From an uncultured Flavobacteriaceae bacterium (GTDB lineage: Bacteria > Bacteroidota > Bacteroidia > Flavobacteriales > Flavobacteriaceae), in contig CAKZOO010000058.1 of the NCBI GenBank assembly GCA_937136455.1, positions 1 through 37,323 on the forward strand: a DNA stretch of 37,323 nucleotides, written 5' to 3'. Under the pieces are notes generated by a model. The model did no database searches, was not told the DNA's origin, and worked only from the letters and a program-made list of their open reading frames with translations. The position numbers and the translations under genes were made by a program. Below, piece after piece: positions 15,981-23,287 of this stretch; position 1 is the first letter of the stretch, and every line of letters begins with the position of its first letter.

Positions 15981-17097
15981 AAATATAGAAATGTTTGGAC
16001 TCTTCCCAATATTCAGGAGTATCCAACACTTTGTCGCAGGAGTCAAGACCTTTTTTGTAATGGGCGTAACTCGCGTAGACCTTATCAGCCTCAACAATTT
16101 TCTTGTTGGTCAAAAACTTAGCATTTGGGGCGCAAGGGATAGCATCGCACTCTTGATTTTTCAAGTGTACTTGGGTATCAAAATATTGGTTTCTCAAGAA
16201 AGGGAGATCTTCTTGCTCTTCTGATAAAAGTATGAAATCTATGTTTAGCTTCTTTAAAGCTTTAAAATACTCTTCAGGGATTATATCTTCCTTATCCTGA
16301 ATGGTATACAGGATCCTCTTGATGTTAGTTTTGAATTGAACCAACATATTCACTTGCGGAAGTTGGTCTGTTACCAAAACCACCTCGTGATTGGCGCAAT
16401 AGTAAATAAGAGCCTCTTCTTCTACCCCGTAATCAATGCGAACAAAAAGGCTTTTAGGTAACCCTTTGGTAATCTCTGTGGGGACAACCTCAACAATTTT
16501 TTGGTAGTAAGAATCTCCTATATTAATTGTTTTAAAATTGAAATTTAAATAGTCTAACCCGCAAAACTCTAATATCTTTTTGCAAATAATCTCTGGCTTT
16601 ATTGAATCAATCTGCCTTTGAGGGTCTTGACTAGAAAAGCATGGCCTAACATCCCACTCAGGCTCCATACACGCCTTATTCTTGAAACTGCCCCAGAATG
16701 GCTTTGTATTGCTTGCGTAGTTGTTCCCATGCAGCGTAATCGTCTTTACATCCTGAGAGCTAGCATACTGAGCTAGGTAGCTGTCTGGCCCAAGGTATAA
16801 AAGACTTTTGGAAACGATATACGCTTCATTTTTTAAGCTGCAACTCAAATGCCTACTGACTCCTGTTATGGCGTTTTTGCCTCCAATTTGATAGATTTTA
16901 ATGTCGTTTTTTTCTAAAGTATCCTTTAGCAACTGAAATATCGTAGAGTAATGTTTATAGATTTTGGATTGAAAATGTTCCGCATCATAAAACACAATAT
17001 ATTTTTCATCTAAACAAGGAAAAAAATGCTGTTGTAAGTCAGGCTTAGAAGCTTTCACCCCCAAGCTCTTTGAGTATTCATGAAGTAAGTGAGACAT
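15955..17097 (-). CDS. GT-B glycosyltransferase, family 9-like
   Basis: A 380-residue protein whose segment near residues 95-140 (SLLYLGPDSYLAQYASS, then VKTITLHGNN and KPFWG) matches the donor-binding part of heptosyltransferase-like GT9 enzymes: a GPDSG-like loop followed by a strand and G-N/P-x-x-P. The C-terminal half (residues about 190-320) is a second alpha/beta unit. It is translationally coupled (TAATG) to a GT4-like enzyme, suggesting joint action on one glycan, perhaps a virion or host-surface sugar. The sugar donor cannot be read from sequence. Confidence 0.62.
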   Translation of the reverse strand: MSHLLHEYSKSLGVKASKPDLQQHFFPCLDEKYIVFYDAEHFQSKIYKHYSTIFQLLKDTLEKNDIKIYQIGGKNAITGVSRHLSCSLKNEAYIVSKSLLYLGPDSYLAQYASSQDVKTITLHGNNYASNTKPFWGSFKNKACMEPEWDVRPCFSSQDPQRQIDSIKPEIICKKILEFCGLDYLNFNFKTINIGDSYYQKIVEVVPTEITKGLPKSLFVRIDYGVEEEALIYYCANHEVVLVTDQLPQVNMLVQFKTNIKRILYTIQDKEDIIPEEYFKALKKLNIDFILLSEEQEDLPFLRNQYFDTQVHLKNQECDAIPCAPNAKFLTNKKIVEADKVYASYAHYKKGLDSCDKVLDTPEYWEESKHFYIYEQEENSN

Positions 17098-18986
17098 TAT
17101 ACAAAAGAGAATTCGTGCTTTGTTATTCCATTATGCATAAAGCATACAGATTTTTGAGTGGTCGCATGAGGATAGAAAGCCGCATTGAATAAACCCTTAG
17201 ACTTGCCAACACCCTCTAGAGAGAAAGCGTTTTCTATTTCTTGTGAATATTTAAACACTTTGTGGATATGAGGGCTATCCTCAATCAACTCGAAATACTC
17301 AGGCTTTGTAAATACATAAATATTATAATCAGAATACAACTTCTTGAATCTCTTCATCAGGGAATTTATCAATAAAACATCAACTTCAGACTCAGGGATA
17401 ACAACGGCAATTCTTTGATCTTTATCCTCTTCACCCAGTAAATCTTCTAGAGATTTGGCGTTACTTTTTTGAATCTGCTTTTTAGCTACGCCTCTAAAAT
17501 GCTTTATAATATCTTCCGCCTTCTGTCCAGATTTTAACTTACCCACCCAATGTTTAACTCCAGAAGAGTTTTCATCTACATCTTCATCTAATATGTTCTT
17601 ATAGATATCAACTAAGAATTCAACTAAGTCGGTATGCTTTGGGATTTCGTAATCTGGATTGTAATCTCTACACTTGGAATCAAAGTCATAATCAACATCT
17701 GGCATGTTATCAATTATATCTTCCAATTGCTTTCCAATAACTTGTATGGAGAAATTATCAATAACCCATTCTCTAGCTTTTTGACCTAAACGAGCTTTTT
17801 GATCGCTAGTCATGCCGTAAACCTCTTCCAACTTCTCAAATATCGACTTCGGGCAGGTAGACGCTTTTATGAATTGAGTACCGGGTTCTCTATACTCATT
17901 CCATTCTAATGGGATACCAGCGCTCTCTGGAGAGCAGTTGTCTTCGCCACAAGAGTAATCTGTGACCAAGGTGATTAATTCAGTTAGTTTAGCCTCTTGA
18001 ATAGGAATCTCTTGCCCCCCACTAGTGAAAGGGTGGCAATAGACATCCATGAGATTGTAAATTTCATTTAACTGCTCCTCACTAACACCCGCTCTTGTAT
18101 TAGTTGTGTTTACAGATTTTTTAGTTCCACAATTACCACAATCTTGCTCTTGGCCTCTGAAGTTTACAATTGAGTAAGTGCCACATTTGTTACAAACGTA
18201 AGTGGTAAGAATGTCAGATTTATCTACACCCTTTTCTTTGAGCAACCTGTTGATATCCCAGCCCTCACCCCAATGAGTATGAAGAAGTAGTTTAGCTTTT
18301 GACTCTGGATTATTCTCTTTAAACAATTTGAATCCATCTAAGATGTTGGGGACACTTTTTCTAAGTTGATTTCTAAAAACAAACCCAATAATGAACTCAT
18401 CCTCTAAGCCGTGTTGCTGTCGCAGTTTTTTCTTATTCTCTGGCTCTAACTTGTAAAAATTTTTATGATCTAATGAGCCACGCAGTGTTTTAACATGATC
18501 ATAGCCCATTTCATTCATAGCTTTCTCCGCAAAGCTTGCCCAAACATAATAGTTTTTAATTTTTGGGGCGTATTCAATTGCTTGAGGAAGGATTGGTAAA
18601 CTATCTAAAGTAGTCCAAACCATAGAATTTATTTTATTCCACCAAGGCTTATGATGATAATCTTTAAAAGCCCAGATATCCTCCAGACCAATATAGACAT
18701 CAGGCTTGAACTCTTTTACAGCTTTATCAACGGCAGATAACCCATACCCTTCAGCCCTCTGCCTTGCTTGGTCCATACCCCTCAAAGAGGATTTAGGAGG
18801 TAAAGCTCCAACAGCTTTCCAAGGCATTAGTTTTAGCTGATGGTTCGACCACTCCATGCCGTTGGCCAACTCAAATAGCTCATACTTACCTGTGTTATGC
18901 AGGTAACGCATTATGTTTTTCTTATTCTTACCAAAACCCGTAAAAGCTTTGCAAGAATTAGAATGAATTAAAACTTTTTTCTTCAC
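17097..18986 (-). CDS. Multidomain GT-B glycosyltransferase with zinc ribbon and DUF4214
   Basis: A 629-residue protein. Residues 1-410 form a GT4-like glycosyltransferase: acceptor half with MVWTTLDSLP, donor half with GFVFRNQLRKSVPNILDGF, and a catalytic-loop-like segment PFTSGGQEIPIQEA where GT4 enzymes have the EPFG/E-x(7)-E region. A zinc ribbon (Cys-x-x-Cys, about 15 residues, Cys-x-x-Cys; residues about 263-286) is inserted between strands of the donor half. Residues about 455-505 (FLVDIYKNIL, GVKHWVGKLKSG) match DUF4214, common in sugar-related surface proteins. The last 115 residues (RIAVVIPESEVDVLLINSL) begin like a GT9 domain and appear truncated or continued by the next gene, with which it overlaps. 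Confidence 0.78.
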   Translation of the reverse strand: MKKKVLIHSNSCKAFTGFGKNKKNIMRYLHNTGKYELFELANGMEWSNHQLKLMPWKAVGALPPKSSLRGMDQARQRAEGYGLSAVDKAVKEFKPDVYIGLEDIWAFKDYHHKPWWNKINSMVWTTLDSLPILPQAIEYAPKIKNYYVWASFAEKAMNEMGYDHVKTLRGSLDHKNFYKLEPENKKKLRQQHGLEDEFIIGFVFRNQLRKSVPNILDGFKLFKENNPESKAKLLLHTHWGEGWDINRLLKEKGVDKSDILTTYVCNKCGTYSIVNFRGQEQDCGNCGTKKSVNTTNTRAGVSEEQLNEIYNLMDVYCHPFTSGGQEIPIQEAKLTELITLVTDYSCGEDNCSPESAGIPLEWNEYREPGTQFIKASTCPKSIFEKLEEVYGMTSDQKARLGQKAREWVIDNFSIQVIGKQLEDIIDNMPDVDYDFDSKCRDYNPDYEIPKHTDLVEFLVDIYKNILDEDVDENSSGVKHWVGKLKSGQKAEDIIKHFRGVAKKQIQKSNAKSLEDLLGEEDKDQRIAVVIPESEVDVLLINSLMKRFKKLYSDYNIYVFTKPEYFELIEDSPHIHKVFKYSQEIENAFSLEGVGKSKGLFNAAFYPHATTQKSVCFMHNGITKHEFSFV

Positions 18987-19468
18987 TGACGAGATTTAAT
19001 TTCTTCGTTTCTAGTCATGCGATAAGCGTAAAGCTCTTGTAAAGCAAACTTGAAAAACTCAAGCAAGCAATAAGCTTCTGACATCTCAACGCCTATGCCA
19101 AATTTGTTTGTAGAATTTCTAATAATACCAAAAGAAAAGGCATTGTCTCTACCCTGCCTTTCCCAAAGCTTAAAAGAGATTTGAGTTTTATTACTATCGT
19201 AAGAGTGGTAAGCTTTAAACTCAGCACATTTTTCAATAGCATGAATCAAACCCCCAATCTCAACCTCATTTAGCTTGATGGAGATAGAAGCTTCTGGATT
19301 CTTTGAATTCTGAGAAAAAGATCCTGTTTTCTTCTTGTCGTCCCAAGAGAATTGCCTTACCGCCCTAACATACACACAGGGTTCACCTTTCTGATTAGCG
19401 CTACCAATATCACAGCTAAAAGCGCAGCCAGTGTTTCGGGGATTAGGTTTATAAAGCTGAACAATCAT
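18983..19468 (-). CDS. Whirly/PC4-like candidate ssDNA- or RNA-binding protein
   Basis: A 161-residue beta-rich protein (start MIVQLYKPNPRNTGCAFS). The pattern of four strands with SISIKLNEVEIGGLIHAIE, then FSFGIIRN, then a terminal helix (EAYCLLEFFKFALQELYAY) resembles phage members of the PC4/Whirly nucleic-acid-binding fold. This is a pattern-based suggestion. It overlaps the large glycosyltransferase gene by four bases. TATTAT lies five bases before the ATG, so it may have its own promoter. Confidence 0.55.
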   Translation of the reverse strand: MIVQLYKPNPRNTGCAFSCDIGSANQKGEPCVYVRAVRQFSWDDKKKTGSFSQNSKNPEASISIKLNEVEIGGLIHAIEKCAEFKAYHSYDSNKTQISFKLWERQGRDNAFSFGIIRNSTNKFGIGVEMSEAYCLLEFFKFALQELYAYRMTRNEEIKSRQ

Positions 19469-19504
19469 AACCGATAATAAAGAAAAGCTCCTAGAATTCT
19501 ACTA

Positions 19505-20575
19505 TTAATCTTGAGGCTTAGAATCTAAAATAGGCTCAGCTATATTGCTTAATACAAACTTCCTATTTTCGTTAATAACAGGGATCTTACAAAGCCTTTT
19601 ATAGCTTTGAGAAAACGAATCAATAAGATTGATAATCACTTCAACCCTAGAAGATTCATAAAAATAAACCTCTTTAAGATATTGTAGCAAATACTCCAAA
19701 GCTTTTCTCCTAAGCTCTATTTGATAAAACTCATTATACAGATCTCTATCTAGCGCTATGGACATTTTGCTGCTTATTTTTTCTAACAGAACCTTTTCTG
19801 CTGGTTTATTTAAGCCGTAATACAATGTCATATTAGCTATATCAGAATAAACATGGCCTTTGCACCCACATCTTAAATCTTTGAATAAGAAGCTATCTCC
19901 CGAAACAAATATTGAGTTTTTATTAAAATCGCCAATGATATTGCCAGTGTGGATTTTCGGCAGGGAATGCATCCTGCTTAAAATGTCAGATCTTAATGCG
20001 TCGATTATATTTTGACACCTAGTGTAGTCAGAGTGGTACTCTATATAAGCTTTTTGGTCTATATCAAAGACGGAATCCATATCCGCGCCTTTAATTAGTT
20101 TAGATAGTAAGGTTTTGTATAGAAGTTTATAATTAGATCTTGAAGAAAAATCACAGTAAGAGTGGACGAGAGAATCCACATTAGACATTAAATGGGATCG
20201 ACCGTAATCAAAAAGAGACTCAGAGGGGCTAGACTCACAAATTAAATAAGATATATTGTCTCCAACCCTAACGATACCACTACTTAAATAACCCGGGACG
20301 GAAAAAGATTTGCATAGTTTGGTGTTTTTGATTTCCCTATTAAATTTTTCGCTCTCACAATCTAAAGAGAATTTTAAATCAAATAATTCACCACTACTAT
20401 AAATTTGATAGAAATCATAATCCTCCTCGACAGAAACTAGAGAAATCTTATCTAATTCTATATCAAGCTTAGAGGCTGATAAAATCTTTTTTATAATTTT
20501 GGATTCCGCAGCTGTGACTTTACCACTGAATGGCAAGCTGTACAAGCGGTCCTTAAATATAGAGTTACTCTTCAC
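19505..20575 (-). CDS. APH/choline-kinase-fold phosphotransferase-like protein
   Basis: A 356-residue protein opening with GTG at 20575; TAA lies in frame just upstream. The central segment near residues 205-250 carries a kinase-like core: GDFNKNSIFV matches the catalytic loop of aminoglycoside phosphotransferases (Asp then Asn five residues apart in HGD-x(4)-N), and FKDLRCG followed by SDIAN matches the metal-binding D-x-x-x-x-G and DLA segments. The N-terminal lobe is less clear. Such proteins occur in phages near sugar genes, so a sugar or small-molecule substrate is plausible, but the activity is unproven. It begins right after a terminator, so needs its own promoter (TATAAT at 20586-20581). 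Confidence 0.6.
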   Translation of the reverse strand: MKSNSIFKDRLYSLPFSGKVTAAESKIIKKILSASKLDIELDKISLVSVEEDYDFYQIYSSGELFDLKFSLDCESEKFNREIKNTKLCKSFSVPGYLSSGIVRVGDNISYLICESSPSESLFDYGRSHLMSNVDSLVHSYCDFSSRSNYKLLYKTLLSKLIKGADMDSVFDIDQKAYIEYHSDYTRCQNIIDALRSDILSRMHSLPKIHTGNIIGDFNKNSIFVSGDSFLFKDLRCGCKGHVYSDIANMTLYYGLNKPAEKVLLEKISSKMSIALDRDLYNEFYQIELRRKALEYLLQYLKEVYFYESSRVEVIINLIDSFSQSYKRLCKIPVINENRKFVLSNIAEPILDSKPQD

Positions 20576-20580
20576 AAGAT

Positions 20581-20586
20581 ATTATA
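20581..20586 (-). promoter_or_regulatory. -10 hexamer TATAAT five bases before a GTG start
   Basis: A perfect TATAAT reads on the minus strand from 20586 to 20581, with only ATCTT between it and the GTG at 20575. It lies just past a terminator, so a new transcript must start here. The -35 region is weak (TTTAAA at 16-bp spacing, inside the terminator loop). Confidence 0.45.
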
Positions 20587-20587
20587 A

Positions 20588-20620
20588 CAAAACCCCACCC
20601 CTTTTAAAGGGATGAGGTTT
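20588..20620 (-). terminator. Rho-independent terminator after the small basic protein
   Basis: On the minus strand a 12-bp stem (20620-20609 with 20601-20590, two G-U pairs) encloses a 7-base A/T loop and is followed by TTTTGTT. It lies 28 bases past the stop of the 71-residue gene and just ahead of the next gene. Confidence 0.85.
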
Positions 20621-20647
20621 GCGTTATGAATGATTACTCCAAATAAA

Positions 20648-20863
20648 CTAACGAATGCGACCAAAAGTCTTCGATCCAGAACGAACTCCAACAATACTAG
20701 TCTTGGAGAAACGACGACTGCGATTGAAGTTACGGTCATAGACCACAATTGTTTGATCTGTTTCAGATTCAAGCTGAGCGTTTAGAGATTCACCCTGCTT
20801 AGTGTAAAGGCCGAAAAAGCGACCTTTAGAATTACGAATTGCTTTTAAAACTGACTTGCTCAT
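20648..20863 (-). CDS. Small basic protein, 71 residues
   Basis: A 71-residue Arg/Lys/Ser-rich protein (start MSKSVLKAIRNSKGRFFGLY, end GSKTFGRIR) with a predicted short beta-barrel-like core (TIVVYDRNFNRSRRF). It might bind nucleic acid, but I do not recognise the family. It is a single-gene transcription unit: a near-consensus promoter precedes it and a clear terminator follows. A dedicated promoter and terminator suggest strong or early expression. Confidence 0.75.
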   Translation of the reverse strand: MSKSVLKAIRNSKGRFFGLYTKQGESLNAQLESETDQTIVVYDRNFNRSRRFSKTSIVGVRSGSKTFGRIR

Positions 20864-20869
20864 GTTTTT

Positions 20870-20898
20870 ATATTAGTATACCTTGATACTGTTGTCAA
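20870..20898 (-). promoter_or_regulatory. Strong sigma-70-like promoter for the small basic protein
   Basis: On the minus strand a perfect TTGACA (20898-20893) is followed at exactly 17 bases by TAATAT (20875-20870). The ATG at 20863 is six bases past the -10, so the predicted start site coincides with the start codon. It overlaps the last codons of the Clp gene. Confidence 0.7.
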
Positions 20899-23275
20899 CA
20901 ATTTTTAGTGATATTTTTTCACTTTTCTCACTGCCTATCATGAAGGTAGCAATAGGCAACTGAATCATATTCACAACTAAAGCTTTAATGCTTCTAGCAT
21001 TTAGCTTCTTGGATTTGATTTGTTTGATGAAAAAGGGCTTGATAGATTTTTGTATTTTAAGATTAACATTCTTGTCCAGCAAGCGCTCCCTAATCTTTTC
21101 AATTTCTACATCAATAATACTAGCCATGATATCATCATTTAAGCTATTGAAAATCAGAGTATTTTGAATCCTAGCGATCAACTCTGGGCGAAGATACTTA
21201 GATAAGCTGTCTTTATAGGACTCCTCCTCGTTATTACTACTTAAGAATCCCATAGAGCTTTTCGTAGCTTCTTTGTGCCCGATATTAGTGGTCATGACCA
21301 CAATACACTTAGAGAAGTCTATGCGCCTATTGAAGTTGTCTGAAATGTAGCCTTCATCCAAAAGATGGAGTAGCAAATCTAAGATTTTAGGGTCACACTT
21401 TTCTATCTCGTCGAATAGAATTACAGAATTAGGATTATTAGATACAAACTCAGTCAATATACCTCCATCTTCGTGACCAACATAACCAGCATTAGCTCCA
21501 AGCAGTTTAGAAACTCCAGTTTTGTCCTGATACTCACTCATGTTAATTTGCAAGAATGAGTTTTTATTACCAAAGAAGTTTTTAGCGATATTCTTCGCTG
21601 TAAAGGTCTTGCCTACGCTAGTTGGCCCCACAAATAAGAAGTTCGCCAAAGGCTTGTTAGGGTCATTTAACCCCACTTTTACTGAGGAGAGAATATTATA
21701 AATCCTTTCGAGAGCTTCATCTTGACCAAAGATCTCCTTCTTCATTTTCTTGTGGAAGTTAGAGAAAGATCTATTGCTTTCTCCAATTATCTTTTTTGGT
21801 ATACCAGTCTTTTCCTCGAAAACCTCAAGTATTAGATTCCTTGAAACCTTTCTTTTTTTATCTTCACCGTCCATATAAGAAACCAAATCTTTAACGTAAC
21901 GCTTTATTAAATCTTGAGTTTGGTCCTCATCAAGATCTTCACCTTTTCTAGAGAATCTCTCTCTGATTGAGGATAAATCTTCAGGAGGATAATCCTGTTC
22001 TATCTTAGCTTTAGCGCCTACTTCATCAATAATATCAAAAGCTTTCTCTGGGAACTTTTTGTTAGATAGGTAGATTTCACTTAAATCTAAGATATCTTGA
22101 ATATTCTTTTTAGAGTAATTAACTCTATGGAAATCTTTATAGAAAGAAATGCTATTGTTAATCATCTCTAGAGTTTGATCTTTTGTAGGCTCTTTTATTT
22201 CTACTTTATCAAACCTCCTTTTTAAGGCAGGATCTTTTCCAAAAGATCTCTCATACTCTTTGAACGTGGTAGCTCCTATACATTTAACAGAGCCTCTAGC
22301 TAAAGCAGGTTTAAGCATATTAGCTGCGTCTATACCATTATCACTAGAGTTCCCAGCCCCCATCAAGGTATGGATCTCATCAATGAAAAGAACTACCTCT
22401 GGGAGACTTTCAACCTCTTTCAGCAACCCTTTAAATCTCTCTTCAAACTGGCCCCTATATTGAGTCCCCGCGACCATGGAAGCTATGTCTACAGAGTAGA
22501 TTCTACACATCTCAATATGAGCTGGAACTTCACCACTGACGATTCTCTGAGCTAAGCCTTCAACAATAGCTGTCTTACCCACTCCTGATTCGCCAAGTAA
22601 AATCGCATTACTTTTATTCTTCTTCGACAAAACTTCGATAAGGTGGTCCATCTCCTTATCTCTTGATGTTATCGGCATTTGATTGCCATCTTCAGCATCC
22701 TTATTCAAATCTACACAATACTCAGACAAGAATTTTAGATCTTGGTCATTCCGACCTGCAATAGCGAGTAATTCATCCAATTCTGAAAACTCTTCTGTAG
22801 GCGATTTTGTTATTACAAGACTAGCATCAATAACTAATTCACAGAGGACTTCAGACATATATAAAGTGTCACAATCACGAGAATCAATAATTTCAGAAAA
22901 GCTAGATCTTAAAACACAATAAAGTATATGCTCAACATTAACAAAGAAGTCCTCATTATCATCCGCAAAAGATTTAGCATCAGCTATAATTTCATTTAGT
23001 TCATTATGCCAAGCATTGTCATTCTTTGATTTTACAAAATAATCCTTATCGCTTTTGCAGAATTCTTTAAAATCTTTTATGTAATCCTTTGCTGAGTAGA
23101 CTATACCCCTACTCTCAAATAATAATTCCACCCTTTCAGATAGATTGCTTAAGCACCCATAAAATAAATGAGCAGTTCTAATTAATTCGTGAGAATTTGA
23201 AGACGCAAATAACTTGGAGTCTTTTATCGCCTTCTTCGCTTTTGGTGTGAGATTGTAGTCAGTTAGAGACATCAT
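20873..23275 (-). CDS. Clp/Hsp100 AAA+ unfoldase, ClpC/ClpA type
   Basis: An 800-residue two-ring-domain AAA+ chaperone. Residues 1-150 look like a Clp N-domain. AAA-1 has Walker A GESGVGKT (about 226) and Walker B LFIDEIHT (about 297), plus the pore segment GTQYRGQFEERFK. A short middle region (about residues 400-470) is not the long coiled coil of ClpB. AAA-2 has GPTSVGKT (about 549) and ILFDEIEK (about 619). The loop after TTNIG contains MGF, at the position of the ClpP-binding tripeptide (IGF/IGL/VGF) in ClpC and ClpA. Unfoldases with this loop normally feed substrates to ClpP, and no clpP gene is visible here, so use of the host ClpP is likely. The start may be the second ATG at 23272. 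Confidence 0.93.
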   Translation of the reverse strand: MMSLTDYNLTPKAKKAIKDSKLFASSNSHELIRTAHLFYGCLSNLSERVELLFESRGIVYSAKDYIKDFKEFCKSDKDYFVKSKNDNAWHNELNEIIADAKSFADDNEDFFVNVEHILYCVLRSSFSEIIDSRDCDTLYMSEVLCELVIDASLVITKSPTEEFSELDELLAIAGRNDQDLKFLSEYCVDLNKDAEDGNQMPITSRDKEMDHLIEVLSKKNKSNAILLGESGVGKTAIVEGLAQRIVSGEVPAHIEMCRIYSVDIASMVAGTQYRGQFEERFKGLLKEVESLPEVVLFIDEIHTLMGAGNSSDNGIDAANMLKPALARGSVKCIGATTFKEYERSFGKDPALKRRFDKVEIKEPTKDQTLEMINNSISFYKDFHRVNYSKKNIQDILDLSEIYLSNKKFPEKAFDIIDEVGAKAKIEQDYPPEDLSSIRERFSRKGEDLDEDQTQDLIKRYVKDLVSYMDGEDKKRKVSRNLILEVFEEKTGIPKKIIGESNRSFSNFHKKMKKEIFGQDEALERIYNILSSVKVGLNDPNKPLANFLFVGPTSVGKTFTAKNIAKNFFGNKNSFLQINMSEYQDKTGVSKLLGANAGYVGHEDGGILTEFVSNNPNSVILFDEIEKCDPKILDLLLHLLDEGYISDNFNRRIDFSKCIVVMTTNIGHKEATKSSMGFLSSNNEEESYKDSLSKYLRPELIARIQNTLIFNSLNDDIMASIIDVEIEKIRERLLDKNVNLKIQKSIKPFFIKQIKSKKLNARSIKALVVNMIQLPIATFMIGSEKSEKISLKIVDNSIKVY

Positions 23276-23287
23276 GTATAGTTACGC

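Noticed and set aside
15980..16097. Upstream ATG extending the 267-residue gene to 306 residues
   Set aside because: The added residues look like an out-of-frame reading of the overlapping glycosyltransferase gene; the ATG at 15980 begins a natural basic N-terminus.
20572..20772. 66-codon frame overlapping the small basic protein and the terminator
   Set aside because: It runs through the terminator hairpin and overlaps a gene with its own promoter; it has no recognisable content.
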